From Alphaproteobacteria bacterium HGW-Alphaproteobacteria-4 (GTDB lineage: Bacteria; Pseudomonadota; Alphaproteobacteria; Rhodobacterales; Rhodobacteraceae), in NCBI GenBank assembly GCA_002842855.1, contig PHEE01000009.1, positions 124,001-188,000 of the forward strand: a stretch of 64,000 nt of DNA. Direction: 5' to 3'. Position 1 is the first letter of the stretch; every line of letters starts with the position of its first letter. Shown here piece after piece: positions 17,778 to 29,426 of this stretch. A program made the position numbers and the translations under genes. Below the pieces are notes generated by a model, which was not told the DNA's origin, searched no databases, and saw only the letters and a program-made list of their open reading frames with translations.

Positions 17778-18551
17778 GTGAATATTGCCGTTGCGACAAA
17801 CCACCCGGTTGACGAATACGGCTTTCCCATTTCGGGGGAGCTTGAGGGTATCGACCGCGCCGGGATTACCGAGGTCAGCCTGCAATTGCTGCACAGCTAC
17901 GGTGTGACCATGCCGCAGGTGGTGGAGAATGCCGGGCACGCGCTGGCGCGGCTGGCATGCCGGCGCTTCTTTGGCGGCGACGTGTCGGGCAAATCCCTGG
18001 TAGTGCTTGCGGGCAATGGCAATGTCGGCGCCGCGGTGCTCACCGCTGCGCGGCGGCTGCTGATCTGGGGCGCGTCGGTGCGGCTGGTAAGTGCGCGCAC
18101 GCAGCGCGCATCGCTCGGGTTGGCCGCGCGGCAATTGGCCGTTCTGGCGCGCCTCGGCATTGCCGTGCAAGACCCGCCGGCCGACGCGCCGGATTTGATC
18201 ATTGACGGGCTGACCGGGTATGACCCCGATGCCCTGCCCGACGGTCGCTGCGGCAAGTTGATCGAATGGGCCAATGCCACGCGGGCGCCGGTGCTCGCGT
18301 ATGAATCCCCTGCCGGGGCATTTTCGCGCAGGCATGGCATCACCGCGATCCGGGCCACCGCAACCTTGATGGTGGGAATGCCGAAGACCCCGCTGATGGC
18401 TCCTGCGGCGGCAACGCAGGTTGGCGCGCTCTATCTGGCCGATATTTCGATTCCGGCAGGCCTCTGGCAAGGCCTCGCCCACCCGTTGCATGCACCGTGC
18501 TATGCGCGGGGCGACATCCTGCGGGTGCTCCGGCCCGGCGAGATGGTCTGA
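17778..18551 (+). CDS. YjeF N-terminal-domain protein (NAD(P)HX epimerase-like), atypical
   Basis: The 257-residue protein covers only the YjeF-N Rossmann-like domain; the ADP/ATP-dependent dehydratase half is absent. MPQVVENAGHALA (about 45-57) matches the entry helix and LIIDGLTGYD the catalytic-aspartate region. The nucleotide-binding motif that is normally G-N-N-G-G-D-G reads G-N-V-G-A-A-V here, so epimerase activity is doubtful. The GTG start at 17778 has GGAGAG 7 nt upstream. It is divergent from the broken DsbD-like gene and may belong to the same lost or specialised redox system. Confidence 0.75.
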   Translation: MNIAVATNHPVDEYGFPISGELEGIDRAGITEVSLQLLHSYGVTMPQVVENAGHALARLACRRFFGGDVSGKSLVVLAGNGNVGAAVLTAARRLLIWGASVRLVSARTQRASLGLAARQLAVLARLGIAVQDPPADAPDLIIDGLTGYDPDALPDGRCGKLIEWANATRAPVLAYESPAGAFSRRHGITAIRATATLMVGMPKTPLMAPAAATQVGALYLADISIPAGLWQGLAHPLHAPCYARGDILRVLRPGEMV

Positions 18552-18643
18552 GCGGGCAGGCCGTGGTTTGGCGCAACTAACTGCTGACCATCGCGCAAAA
18601 CCTGCTATTCCCGTCAGCGAATGCGGGCGTTTGGGGGTCGGGC

Positions 18644-19684
18644 ATGGAAACCAGCTTTGTCGGCTCATTGCTCGAGGCAGTGCCGCAGCCGCTGCTGTTG
18701 ATCGCCGATGACGCGCGCATCACGGCGGCAAATGCACCGGCGCGCGCATTGTTCGGGGCCGAGGTGGTCGGGCGGCATTACGCGCTGGCGCTGCGCCAGC
18801 CGGGGCCGCTTGCCGCGATCGAGGCGGCGCTTGCCGCAGGCCGCGAGGGCAGCGCGCAGCATGTGCAAAGCGACCGCAGCGGCGAAACCGTCTATCGGAT
18901 GCACCTGCGCCCGGTGGCAGGCGAGGGGCGCCGTGGCGTGCTGGCGAGCTTCGAAGATGTCAGCGAGGCCGAGCAGATCGGCCAGTTCCGCCGCGATTTC
19001 GTGGCGAATGTCAGCCACGAATTGCGCACCCCGCTGACCTCGCTTCTGGGGTTCATCGAAACCCTGCAAGGCCCCGCGAAGGATGACCCCAAGGCCCGCG
19101 CGCGGTTTCTGGCGGTGATGGCAGCCGAGGCCGAGCGGATGAACCGCCTCGTGCGCGACCTTTTACACCTGAGCCGGGTCGAGGCAGAAGAGCGGGTGCG
19201 CCCGGCCGCGCCCGTCGATCTGGCGGCGGTGCTTGCCAGCGTTGCCGAAACGCTGCGGCCGATGGCCGAGCGCGCGGGGGGGCAGATTGTGAGGGCAGGC
19301 GAGGCGGGCCCGGCATGGCTGCGCGGCGACGCCGACCAGCTTGCGCAGGTGTTCCAGAACCTCGTTGAAAACGCGGTGAAATATGGTGGCGAAGGGGGGC
19401 CGGTGGCGATAACCCTGCGCCGCGTGCCGCACGATGAAAACCTGCGCGTGCCGGCCTTCGCGGTGGATGTGACCGACCAGGGCGAAGGCATCGCGCCCGA
19501 GCATATTCCGCGCCTGACCGAACGCTTTTACCGTGTCGATTCCCACCGCTCGCGCGCCGAAGGCGGCACCGGGCTGGGGCTTGCGATCGTCAAGCACATC
19601 GTGCAGCGCCACCGTGGCAGGCTTGCCATCACCAGCGCACCGGGCAGCGGCGCGACCTTCACCGTGGTTTTGCCTGCCCAATAG
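18644..19684 (+). CDS. phoR: Phosphate-regulon sensor histidine kinase
   Basis: The 346-residue protein has a PAS domain (about 8-110), a HisKA domain with phospho-acceptor H125 in VSHELRTP, and a HATPase domain with the N box (VENAVKYGG), DQGEGI and GGTGLGL boxes. It should phosphorylate PhoB under phosphate limitation, with PstSCAB-PhoU as the sensing complex. No transmembrane helix is visible in this reading frame, unlike enterobacterial PhoR, so it may be cytosolic or attached through PstSCAB/PhoU. It lies immediately upstream of pstS, with the Pho box between them, which fits pho-locus organisation in Rhodobacterales. Confidence 0.9.
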   Translation: METSFVGSLLEAVPQPLLLIADDARITAANAPARALFGAEVVGRHYALALRQPGPLAAIEAALAAGREGSAQHVQSDRSGETVYRMHLRPVAGEGRRGVLASFEDVSEAEQIGQFRRDFVANVSHELRTPLTSLLGFIETLQGPAKDDPKARARFLAVMAAEAERMNRLVRDLLHLSRVEAEERVRPAAPVDLAAVLASVAETLRPMAERAGGQIVRAGEAGPAWLRGDADQLAQVFQNLVENAVKYGGEGGPVAITLRRVPHDENLRVPAFAVDVTDQGEGIAPEHIPRLTERFYRVDSHRSRAEGGTGLGLAIVKHIVQRHRGRLAITSAPGSGATFTVVLPAQ

Positions 19685-19698
19685 CACACCAGCCTGGA

Positions 19699-19731
19699 GT
19701 GTCATGTTCCTGTTACAGAACTGTCGCAAAA
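19699..19731 (+). promoter_or_regulatory. Pho box with three direct repeats upstream of pstS
   Basis: Three CTGTCAT-like heptamers lie exactly 11 bp apart: GTGTCAT (19699), CTGTTAC (19710) and CTGTCGC (19721), with A/T-rich 4-nt spacers. This is the alphaproteobacterial PhoB binding pattern. It sits 70 bp before the pstS start and should drive the whole pst-pho operon. Confidence 0.85.
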
Positions 19732-19800
19732 GCATTGCGCGCCCGCACTAGGGATGCCGCGAGACCGCCATCCGGGCGGTCCTGATGACAGGAGAACGTG

Positions 19801-20847
19801 ATGCCCCATTTCAAACTCACCGTCTCGGCGCTGGCGCTGGTTGCAGTTTCGGCCACCGCGGCCGCCGCACGCGATCAGGTGCGCGTGGTCGGCTCGTCGA
19901 CCGTGTTTCCCTATGCGCAGGCGGTGGCGGAAGACTTTGCCAACGTGACCGGCAAGCCCTCGCCGGTGATCGAATCGACCGGCACTGGCGGCGGCTTCAA
20001 GCTGTTCTGCGAAGGTGTTGGCGAGGACAAGGCCGACATCACCGGCGCCTCGCGCGCAATCAAGAAATCGGAATTCGAACTTTGCGCCAAGAACGGCGTG
20101 ACCGACATCACCGAGGTTCTGATCGGCTACGATGGTCTCAGCCTTGCCGTGTCGCGGGCCAGCACGTTCGACTGGGCGCTAACTGAAAAGCAGATCTATC
20201 AAGCCCTTGCCGCCGAAACCGACGTGGGCGGCGCCTGGGTTGCAAACCCCTACAAGAAATGGTCCGAGATCGACCCAAGCCTGCCCGATGTTGCAATTCT
20301 GGCCTATGGCCCGCCGCCCACCTCGGGCACCCGCGATGCCTTTGTCGAACTGGTCATGCATGACGGCTGCAAGCAGCTAGACTTCTACAAGGCGCTGCCC
20401 GCCGACAAGCAGGCAGCCTTCCTCACCGATAGCTGCTCGCGGATGCGGCAGGATGGGCCGTTCGTGGAAGCGGGCGAGAATGACAACCTGATCGTGCAGC
20501 GGATCGAGGCCGATACCAACGCGGTCGGCATTTTCGGCTACTCGTTTCTCTATGAGAACGCCGACAAGCTGGCAGGCATTCCGGTTGATGGCGTGGCCCC
20601 CAGCCCCGAAACCATCGCAGATTTCAGCTACGGCGTGGCGCGCCCGCTTTTCATCTACATCAAGAACGCGCACCGTGGCGTGATCCCCGGCCTTGTTGAA
20701 TTCGTTGACGAGTTCGTTTCGGATGCCGCCATGGGCGATGGCGGCTATCTGCAAGAGCGCGGGCTGACCGTGCTTGCGCCCGAAAAACTGGCCGAAGTGC
20801 AGGCCGCTGCGACCGCTGCCGCGCCGCTGGCGGCCCCGGCGAAGTGA
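19801..20847 (+). CDS. pstS: Phosphate ABC transporter periplasmic binding protein
   Basis: The 348-residue periplasmic protein captures phosphate for PstCAB. A signal peptide (about 1-23, ending in AAAA) precedes the mature start RDQVRVVGSSTVFPYA, with the phosphate-loop residues in GSSTVFP and STGTGGGF and the later TSGTRDAF motif. The ATG at 19801 is used because AGGAG lies 6 nt upstream; the adjacent GTG would have only 3 nt spacing. A perfect hairpin follows the gene, which would favour higher PstS than permease levels. Confidence 0.96.
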   Translation: MPHFKLTVSALALVAVSATAAAARDQVRVVGSSTVFPYAQAVAEDFANVTGKPSPVIESTGTGGGFKLFCEGVGEDKADITGASRAIKKSEFELCAKNGVTDITEVLIGYDGLSLAVSRASTFDWALTEKQIYQALAAETDVGGAWVANPYKKWSEIDPSLPDVAILAYGPPPTSGTRDAFVELVMHDGCKQLDFYKALPADKQAAFLTDSCSRMRQDGPFVEAGENDNLIVQRIEADTNAVGIFGYSFLYENADKLAGIPVDGVAPSPETIADFSYGVARPLFIYIKNAHRGVIPGLVEFVDEFVSDAAMGDGGYLQERGLTVLAPEKLAEVQAAATAAAPLAAPAK

Positions 20848-20855
20848 TGCAAACC

Positions 20856-20883
20856 GCCGCCCGCGCCTTGCAGCGCGGGCGGC
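20856..20883 (+). terminator. Hairpin between pstS and pstC (partial terminator)
   Basis: A perfect 11-bp stem (20856-20866 with 20873-20883) has a 6-nt loop, followed by CCCTTTT. This typical position would stabilise the pstS message and let only part of the transcription continue into pstC. Confidence 0.75.
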
Positions 20884-20905
20884 CCCTTTTGATGCATGAG
20901 CTGCC

Positions 20906-22282
20906 ATGACCCTTGCTGCCTTCCTGCTTTTGTTCCTTGCCAGCCTCGCGGGCTGGGCCTGGAACCGCCGTGCCGCAGCGGCGCTTTGGCGGGGCGGGGC
21001 GCGGCTGCATTCCTTGCCAAGCTATCATGGCGGCACGGCGGCATTGGCAGTGGCGGTGCCTGGCCTTGCGCTCATCCTCGTATGGCTGGCGCTGCAAGGT
21101 GCGGTGATCGACTGGCTGTTGCTGGCGTCGTTGCCCGAGGCGGCTACTGCGGCGCTGGAGCCGGGCGCGCGCGCACTGCTGCAATCGGAAATCGCCTCGC
21201 TTGCGCGCGGGCAGGTGTTTGGCACCCCCGAACCGTGGAAACTTGCGGCCGCCGCGCATCTGGTCGCACTCGGCCAGACTTCGCGCGCGCTGTTGCTGGG
21301 CGCCGTGGCGCTGGCCTCTGGGCTGGCGCTTTTTGCCGCGCACAGGCGCGTGGCCGCCGCCTTTCGTGCCCGCCAGAATGTCGAGCGCATCCTGCTTGGG
21401 CTGATGATCGGCTGCGCGCTGGTGGCGATCTTCACCACCATCGGCATTGTTGCCTCGCTCGCGGTCGAAAGCGCGCGGTTCTTCTCGATGGTGCCGGTGA
21501 CCGAGTTCCTGTTTGGCACCGCGTGGGAGCCGCAGATACCGATCCGCGCCGATCAGGTGGCGGGGGCGGGGGCTTTTGGCTGGCTGCCGGTCATTCTGGG
21601 CACCGTGGTCATTACCGCAATCGCGGTGGGCTTCGCGGTGCCGGTGGGGCTGTTGTCGGCCGTTTATCTTAACGAATTCGCCTCGCCCCGGCTGCGCGCG
21701 GTGGCCAAGCCGCTGCTGGAGATGCTCGCGGGGATTCCGACGGTGGTTTACGGGTTTTTCGCGGTGCTGACGGTGGCGCCCGCGCTGCGCGGCTTTGCGG
21801 CGGGCTGGGGCATCGAGGTGGCACCCAACACCGCGCTGGTGGCGGGCGGGGTGATGGGGATCATGCTGATACCCTTCATCGCCTCGTTTGCCGATGATGC
21901 GCTGGCGGCGGTGCCGCGCGCCCTGCGCGATGGCAGCCTTGCGCTTGGCGCAACCCGGGCCGAGACGATGACCAAGGTTCTTATCCCCGCCGCCATTCCC
22001 GGCATCGCCGGGGGGGTGCTGCTGGCCGTCAGCCGTGCGGTGGGCGAAACCATGATCGTGGTGATGGCCGCCGGTCTGATCGCGCGCATGACCATCAACC
22101 CGCTCGACAGCGTCACCACGGTAACGGTGCAGATCGTGACCCTGCTGATCGGCGACACCTCGTTTGACAACCCCAAGACGCTCGCGGCGTTTGCGCTGGG
22201 GCTGATGCTGTTTCTGGTGACGCTGGCGATCAATGTGCTGGCGCTGCGGCTGGTGCGCAAATACCGCGAAATCTATGACTGA
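20906..22282 (+). CDS. pstC: Phosphate ABC transporter permease PstC
   Basis: The 458-residue inner-membrane permease is longer than the roughly 320-residue E. coli protein because of an N-terminal extension of about 140 residues with extra hydrophobic helices, as usual in alphaproteobacterial PstC. The C-terminal half carries the binding-protein-dependent transport fold with the coupling EAA loop, ALRDGSLALGATRAETMTKV. It pairs with PstA to form the channel. Its end abuts the pstA start. Confidence 0.95.
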   Translation: MTLAAFLLLFLASLAGWAWNRRAAAALWRGGARLHSLPSYHGGTAALAVAVPGLALILVWLALQGAVIDWLLLASLPEAATAALEPGARALLQSEIASLARGQVFGTPEPWKLAAAAHLVALGQTSRALLLGAVALASGLALFAAHRRVAAAFRARQNVERILLGLMIGCALVAIFTTIGIVASLAVESARFFSMVPVTEFLFGTAWEPQIPIRADQVAGAGAFGWLPVILGTVVITAIAVGFAVPVGLLSAVYLNEFASPRLRAVAKPLLEMLAGIPTVVYGFFAVLTVAPALRGFAAGWGIEVAPNTALVAGGVMGIMLIPFIASFADDALAAVPRALRDGSLALGATRAETMTKVLIPAAIPGIAGGVLLAVSRAVGETMIVVMAAGLIARMTINPLDSVTTVTVQIVTLLIGDTSFDNPKTLAAFALGLMLFLVTLAINVLALRLVRKYREIYD

Positions 22283-22289
22283 GGGGCAT

Positions 22290-23537
22290 ATGGCACATTT
22301 CAACCCGAGCCTGCTGCGCCGCCGCCGCCGCAACGAGGTGGTATTGCGCAGCCTTGGCTTTGGCGCATTGGCGCTGGCTGCGCTGATGCTGGCGCTGCTG
22401 GTCGGGTCGCTGGTTTCGACCGGCTGGCAGGCCTTTACGCAAACCCATATCCGCATGGAATTTCCGGTCACCGCCGAGCGGGTGAAGCCGGATGACATCG
22501 CCAAGGGCAACTTCCGCGCCCTGGTGCAGGATGCGATGCAGGCGGCGCTGCCGGGCCTGCCCGCGCCCGAGGCGCGCAAGCTGGCAGCGATGCTTTCCAA
22601 CGCCGCGCAGTTCCGGTTGCGCGATGCGGTGCTGGCCGACCCCGCGCTGATCGGCCGAACCGTCACCCTGACGGTGCCGGTATCCGACCCCTACGACCAG
22701 CTTGCCAAGGGCCAGATCGACCGCGCTACCCCCGAGGCCAACCGCCGCCTGAAGGATACCGAGGTAGCGGCGTTTGACACGCTTGCCGCCGAAGGCCGGG
22801 TCAGCCAGCCGCTGAACTGGGCACTGCTGACCAACGCCGATTCGCGCTTTCCCGAACTAGCGGGCCTGCGCGGCGCTTTGGTCGGCTCGTTCTACGCGCT
22901 TGCCACCTGTTTTCTGCTGGCTTTTCCTCTGGGTATTGGTGCTGCGATCTATCTTGAGGAATTCGCACCGAAAAACCGCCTGAGCGACATCATCGAAATC
23001 AACATCAACAACCTTGCGGCGGTGCCTTCGGTGGTGTTCGGCCTCTTGGCGCTGGCGGTGTTTCTGGGGTGGTTCGGCATGCCGCGATCTTCGCCTTTCG
23101 TGGGCGGGTTGACGCTGGCGCTGATGACCCTGCCGACCATCATCATTGCCACCCGTGCTGCCCTCAAGGCGGTGCCGCCGAGCATCCGCGAGGCTGCCTT
23201 GGGCATTGGCGCCTCGCGCCAGCAGGTGGTGTTTCACCATGTGCTGCCGCTCGCCATGCCCGGCATCCTGACCGGCACCATCATCGGGCTGGCACAGGCA
23301 CTGGGCGAAACCGCGCCCCTGTTGCTGATCGGCATGAACGCCTTCATCACCGCCAGCCCGGCCACGCCGTTTGATGCCTCGACCGCCCTGCCCACCCAGA
23401 TCTTCCTTTGGGCCGACAGCCCCGAGCGCGGCTTTGCCGCACGCACTTCGGCGGCAATCCTCGTGCTGCTGGCCTTCCTCGCCGCGATGAACGCGCTGGC
23501 GATCTTTCTGCGCGCAAGGTTCGAGCGCAAATGGTAA
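22290..23537 (+). CDS. pstA: Phosphate ABC transporter permease PstA
   Basis: The 415-residue inner-membrane permease has a first helix (about 25-45), a periplasmic insertion of about 110 residues, then the transport core with the EAA loop [21 protein letters not shown] choose ATG 22290, with GAGGGG 4 nt upstream; an ATG at 22275 overlaps pstC but has no ribosome binding site. The long periplasmic insertion matches alphaproteobacterial homologues. It forms the channel with PstC. Confidence 0.93.
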   Translation: MAHFNPSLLRRRRRNEVVLRSLGFGALALAALMLALLVGSLVSTGWQAFTQTHIRMEFPVTAERVKPDDIAKGNFRALVQDAMQAALPGLPAPEARKLAAMLSNAAQFRLRDAVLADPALIGRTVTLTVPVSDPYDQLAKGQIDRATPEANRRLKDTEVAAFDTLAAEGRVSQPLNWALLTNADSRFPELAGLRGALVGSFYALATCFLLAFPLGIGAAIYLEEFAPKNRLSDIIEININNLAAVPSVVFGLLALAVFLGWFGMPRSSPFVGGLTLALMTLPTIIIATRAALKAVPPSIREAALGIGASRQQVVFHHVLPLAMPGILTGTIIGLAQALGETAPLLLIGMNAFITASPATPFDASTALPTQIFLWADSPERGFAARTSAAILVLLAFLAAMNALAIFLRARFERKW

Positions 23538-23551
23538 CCCCGGAGACCCCG

Positions 23552-24316
23552 ATGCAAACGCCGTCGAAAATCAGCGCCCAGGGCGTGAATGTGCACTACG
23601 GCACCACGCAGGCGCTGAAAGATGTGAGCGTGGAGATTGCGCCCGCCACGGTGACCGCTTTCATCGGCCCTTCGGGCTGCGGCAAGTCGACCTTTCTGCG
23701 CTGCCTGAACCGGATGAACGACACCATCGCGGGCTGCCGCGTGCAAGGGCGCATCACGCTGGACGGGCAAGATATCTACGCGCCTTCGGTGGACCCGGTG
23801 CAACTGCGCGCGCAGGTGGGCATGGTGTTTCAAAAACCCAACCCGTTCCCGAAGTCGATCTACGAGAATGTGGCCTACGGCCCGCGCATCCATGGCCTTG
23901 CGCGCGGGCGGGTGGAACTCGACGAGATTGTTGAAAAATCGCTGCGCCGCGCGGCGCTTTGGGGCGAGGTGAAAGACCGGCTCGACGCCCCCGGCACCGG
24001 GCTTTCGGGCGGCCAGCAGCAGCGGCTTTGCATTGCACGCGCCATTGCCACCGCGCCCGAAGTGTTGCTGATGGATGAGCCTTGCAGCGCGCTCGACCCC
24101 ATTGCCACCGCGCAGGTTGAGGAATTGATCGACGAGTTGCGCGCCACCTTCGCGGTGGTGATCGTGACCCATTCGATGCAACAGGCCGCGCGCGTCAGCC
24201 AGAAAACCGCGTTCTTCCACCTCGGGTCGCTGGTGGAGTTTGGCGAAACCGGGCAGATATTCACCACCCCGCGCGATCCGCGCACCGAAAGCTACATCAC
24301 CGGCCGGATCGGCTGA
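23552..24316 (+). CDS. pstB: Phosphate ABC transporter ATPase PstB
   Basis: The 254-residue ATPase powers phosphate import. Walker [10 protein letters not shown] is at 39-47, the signature LSGGQQQR and Walker [13 protein letters not shown] follow, with the conserved switch histidine in [13 protein letters not shown] 23552 has CGGAG upstream; an ATG at 23531 overlapping pstA is the alternative. It lies 12 bp before phoU. Confidence 0.96.
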   Translation: MQTPSKISAQGVNVHYGTTQALKDVSVEIAPATVTAFIGPSGCGKSTFLRCLNRMNDTIAGCRVQGRITLDGQDIYAPSVDPVQLRAQVGMVFQKPNPFPKSIYENVAYGPRIHGLARGRVELDEIVEKSLRRAALWGEVKDRLDAPGTGLSGGQQQRLCIARAIATAPEVLLMDEPCSALDPIATAQVEELIDELRATFAVVIVTHSMQQAARVSQKTAFFHLGSLVEFGETGQIFTTPRDPRTESYITGRIG

Positions 24317-24327
24317 GGGAGAGCACC

Positions 24328-25044
24328 ATGAGCCACGAACATATCGCCGCCGCCTTTGACCGAGACCTTGAGCGCATTCAGGCGCTGGTGATGAAAATGG
24401 GCGGGCTGGCCGAAGCCGCGCTTAACGATGCCGCGATGGCGCTTGAGGCGCGCGATGGCGAACTTGCCGCGCAGGTGCGGGCTGGCGATGCAACGCTTGA
24501 TGCGCTGGAAGAGGAAATCAACGTGGAATGCGCCCGGCTGATCGCGTTGCGCGCCCCCACGGCAGGCGACCTGCGCACCATCCTTACGGTGATGAAGGTT
24601 GCGGCGGCGCTGGAACGCTGCGGCGATTATGCCAAGAACCTTGCCAAGCGGTCGCTGGTGCTGGCCGACCTGCCGCGCGTTGAAGGCGCGGCGGGGTCGA
24701 TCCGGCGGATGGCGCGGCAGGTCGGGCAACTCTTGCGTGACGCGCTTGATGCCTATGCGCGCCGCGATGCCGACCTTGCGCGCGAGGTGCGGGCGCGCGA
24801 CGAAGAGGTGGATCAGATGTATGGCGCGCTGTTTCGCGAGTTCGTGACCCATATGATGGCCGACCCGCGGCTGATTTCGCCCTGCCTGCATCTGCATTTC
24901 ATCGCCAAGAACATCGAGCGCGTCGGCGACCACGCCACCGGCATTGCCGAACAGGTGATTTACCTGGTCTCGGGCATGCTGCCCGATGAGGTGCGGCGCA
25001 AGGATGAGGGCGCGACCCTTGGCCAGCCGGGCAGGGGGGTGTAA
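24328..25044 (+). CDS. phoU: Phosphate signalling/transport regulator PhoU
   Basis: The 238-residue helical-bundle protein has two PhoU repeats, each with the E/D-x-x-x-D metal-binding pattern (DLERIQALVMKMG, and later NIERVGDHATGIAEQ). It links PstSCAB to PhoR and restrains PhoB under phosphate sufficiency. Its stop codon overlaps the phoB start (TAATG), so the two are translationally coupled. Confidence 0.95.
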   Translation: MSHEHIAAAFDRDLERIQALVMKMGGLAEAALNDAAMALEARDGELAAQVRAGDATLDALEEEINVECARLIALRAPTAGDLRTILTVMKVAAALERCGDYAKNLAKRSLVLADLPRVEGAAGSIRRMARQVGQLLRDALDAYARRDADLAREVRARDEEVDQMYGALFREFVTHMMADPRLISPCLHLHFIAKNIERVGDHATGIAEQVIYLVSGMLPDEVRRKDEGATLGQPGRGV

Positions 25045-25733
25045 TGGCCACCGGGCGCGCCACCGTGCTGCTGGTTGAAGACGAACCGTCGCAGCGCGAA
25101 CTTCTGGCCTATAACCTCGAATCCGAGGGTTACGAGGTTATCACCGCCACCAATGGCGAAGAGGCGCTGCTGCTGGTAGGCGAGCGCACCCCCGATCTGG
25201 TGGTGCTTGACTGGATGATGCCGCAGGTCTCGGGGCTGGAGGTCTGCCGCCGCCTGAAGGCGCGGGTGGCCACGCGCGAATTGCCCGTGCTGATGCTGTC
25301 GGCGCGTTCTGAAGAGGCCGACAAGGTGCGCGGGCTGGAAACCGGCGCCGATGATTATGTGAGCAAGCCTTATGCGCTGGCCGAACTGATGGCGCGCATC
25401 CGCGCCTTGTTGCGCCGCACCCGCCCCGCCGCCGTGGGGCAGACGCTGGAATGGGGCGACATCCGGCTCGATCCCGAAACGCACCGCGTCACGCGCGCCG
25501 ATGTGGGTCTGAAACTCGGGCCGACCGAGTTTCGCCTGCTCGCCACCTTTCTGGAACGCCCCGGCCGGGTCTGGAGCCGCGAGCAATTGCTCGACCGGGT
25601 CTGGGGGCGCGAGATCTATGTTGATACCCGCACCGTCGATGTGCATGTGGGGCGCCTGCGCAAGGCGCTTGCCCGCGCCGGCGGCACTGACCCGATTCGC
25701 ACTGTGCGCGGCGCGGGCTATGCACTGGGGTAG
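25044..25733 (+). CDS. phoB: Phosphate-regulon response regulator
   Basis: The 229-residue protein has a receiver domain (phospho-acceptor D56 in VVLDWMMP, K in YVSKPYAL) followed by an OmpR/PhoB-type winged helix (EFRLLATFLERPGRVWSREQ). It should bind the Pho box upstream of pstS and so autoregulate the whole operon. It ends 41 bp before the convergent katG. Confidence 0.95.
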   Translation: MATGRATVLLVEDEPSQRELLAYNLESEGYEVITATNGEEALLLVGERTPDLVVLDWMMPQVSGLEVCRRLKARVATRELPVLMLSARSEEADKVRGLETGADDYVSKPYALAELMARIRALLRRTRPAAVGQTLEWGDIRLDPETHRVTRADVGLKLGPTEFRLLATFLERPGRVWSREQLLDRVWGREIYVDTRTVDVHVGRLRKALARAGGTDPIRTVRGAGYALG

Positions 25734-25774
25734 GTCGGGCGCGGCGCCGATGGCACCGCACCCGCAGTTCGTGC

Positions 25775-28125
<2,351 letters not shown>

Positions 28126-29046
28126 ATGAACGCCCTGACTCTCAAGCAATTCCGATATTTCGAGGCACTGGCGCGGCACCGTCACTTTGGCCGCGCCGCC
28201 GATGCTTGCGCCATTTCGCAGCCCGCCATGTCAATGCAGATCCGCGAACTGGAAACATCGCTCGGCACGCCGCTGTTTGAGCGCGGCGCGCGGGGCGTGC
28301 GGCTGACCAGCTTTGGCGAGGCTTTTGCGCCGCGCGTGGCCGCAATTTTGCGCTCGGTCGATGAATTGGGCGATCTGGCGCGCGCCACGCAGGCGCAATT
28401 GGCGGGGCGGTTGCGCCTGGGCGTGATTCCGACCATTGCGCCTTACCTGCTGCCAACGCTTATTGCGAACCTGACACGCATGAACGCCAGCCTCGATCTG
28501 CATCTGCGCGAAACCCTGACGCCGACACTGCTGCGCGAACTGGCCGACGGAAATCTCGACGCCGCAATTGTTGCGCTGCCGATCTCGGAGCCCTCGCTGA
28601 CCGAGGTTGCCCTGTTTTCCGAGCACTTCGTGCTGGCCCGCCCACCGCAAGACGCGCAAAAACCGGTGCCCGATCGCGATGCGCTTGGCGAAATGCGGTT
28701 GCTGTTGCTCGAAGAGGGGCATTGCTTTCGCGATCAGGCGTTGGCGTTTTGCGCGCGGCCAGCGGCGCGCGCGCACGATCTGCTCGACGCAAGCTCGCTG
28801 ACCACGCTGGTGCAGATGGTCAGCGCGGGCATTGGCGTGACGCTGATCCCGGAAATGGCGGTAGCGGTTGAAACGCGGCTGGCGCCGGTCGCGATTGCGC
28901 GCTTTGCAAACCCGCAGCCCGCGCGCACCATCGGCATGATCTGGCGCAAGACAAGCCCGCTCGGCCCGCAACTCATGCAGGTTGCCGAGGTGGTTCGACA
29001 GTCGGCGATGCTGCTGCGCGAGGCGCGGGCGCCAGCGGCGCCCTGA
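28126..29046 (+). CDS. oxyR: Hydrogen-peroxide-responsive LysR regulator OxyR
   Basis: The 306-residue protein has an N-terminal LysR helix-turn-helix (about 5-62) and a C-terminal sensing domain in which both redox cysteines of OxyR are kept: C200 and C209 in LEEGHCFRDQALAFC. The peroxide-driven disulfide should switch it to activate katG. Divergent placement supports this. Confidence 0.95.
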   Translation: MNALTLKQFRYFEALARHRHFGRAADACAISQPAMSMQIRELETSLGTPLFERGARGVRLTSFGEAFAPRVAAILRSVDELGDLARATQAQLAGRLRLGVIPTIAPYLLPTLIANLTRMNASLDLHLRETLTPTLLRELADGNLDAAIVALPISEPSLTEVALFSEHFVLARPPQDAQKPVPDRDALGEMRLLLLEEGHCFRDQALAFCARPAARAHDLLDASSLTTLVQMVSAGIGVTLIPEMAVAVETRLAPVAIARFANPQPARTIGMIWRKTSPLGPQLMQVAEVVRQSAMLLREARAPAAP

Positions 29047-29065
29047 AGCGGGTATCGCGGCCCCG

Positions 29066-29230
29066 TCAGCCCTTTTTCTTCGCCTCGGCTGCGGCTTTCA
29101 TGCGGGCCAGCAATTCGGCCTTGGTGAACCGCGCGCCGAACGGGTTCTGCTCGGTTCCCTTGGCGTTATGCTCGGTGTGGCGTGGTGCGTTCTTGCCCTT
29201 GGGGGCCACACCCGATTTGCCGTAGTCCAT
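29066..29230 (-). CDS. Small conserved hypothetical protein
   Basis: The 54-residue, very basic, soluble protein starts MDYGKSGVAPKGKNAPRH and ends in a lysine/alanine-rich helix (FTKAELLARMKAAAEAKKKG). ATG 29230 has GAGGGC 7 nt upstream; a longer version from 29290 has no support. It converges on oxyR with a 19-bp gap. The PFGARFTKAELLARMKAA segment looks conserved in style with short Rhodobacterales proteins of unknown role. No function assigned. Confidence 0.7.
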   Translation of the reverse strand: MDYGKSGVAPKGKNAPRHTEHNAKGTEQNPFGARFTKAELLARMKAAAEAKKKG

Positions 29231-29426
29231 CGTGATGCCCTCGTGGTTGGTATGGTGCGGCGCGCCCGCCTGCCCCGCCCGATACCGCATGAAAGGCTGC
29301 CGGGGTCAAGCCTGACGCGGCATCACGGGCCCGCAGAAGTGATCGGTTTGCGGTATTGCGGGGCTTGACCTTGCCCCGACAGCACCCCCTATGTGTGGCG
29401 CGTCACCCGAACTCCGCGAGGAAAAC

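Noticed and set aside
29304-29370. GGTCAAGCC/GGCTTGACC inverted repeat 50 bp apart before copA, and TTGACC with a 19-bp spacer
   Set aside because: It suggests a MerR-type promoter, but no CueR-like dyad is found between the boxes, so I do not list a site.
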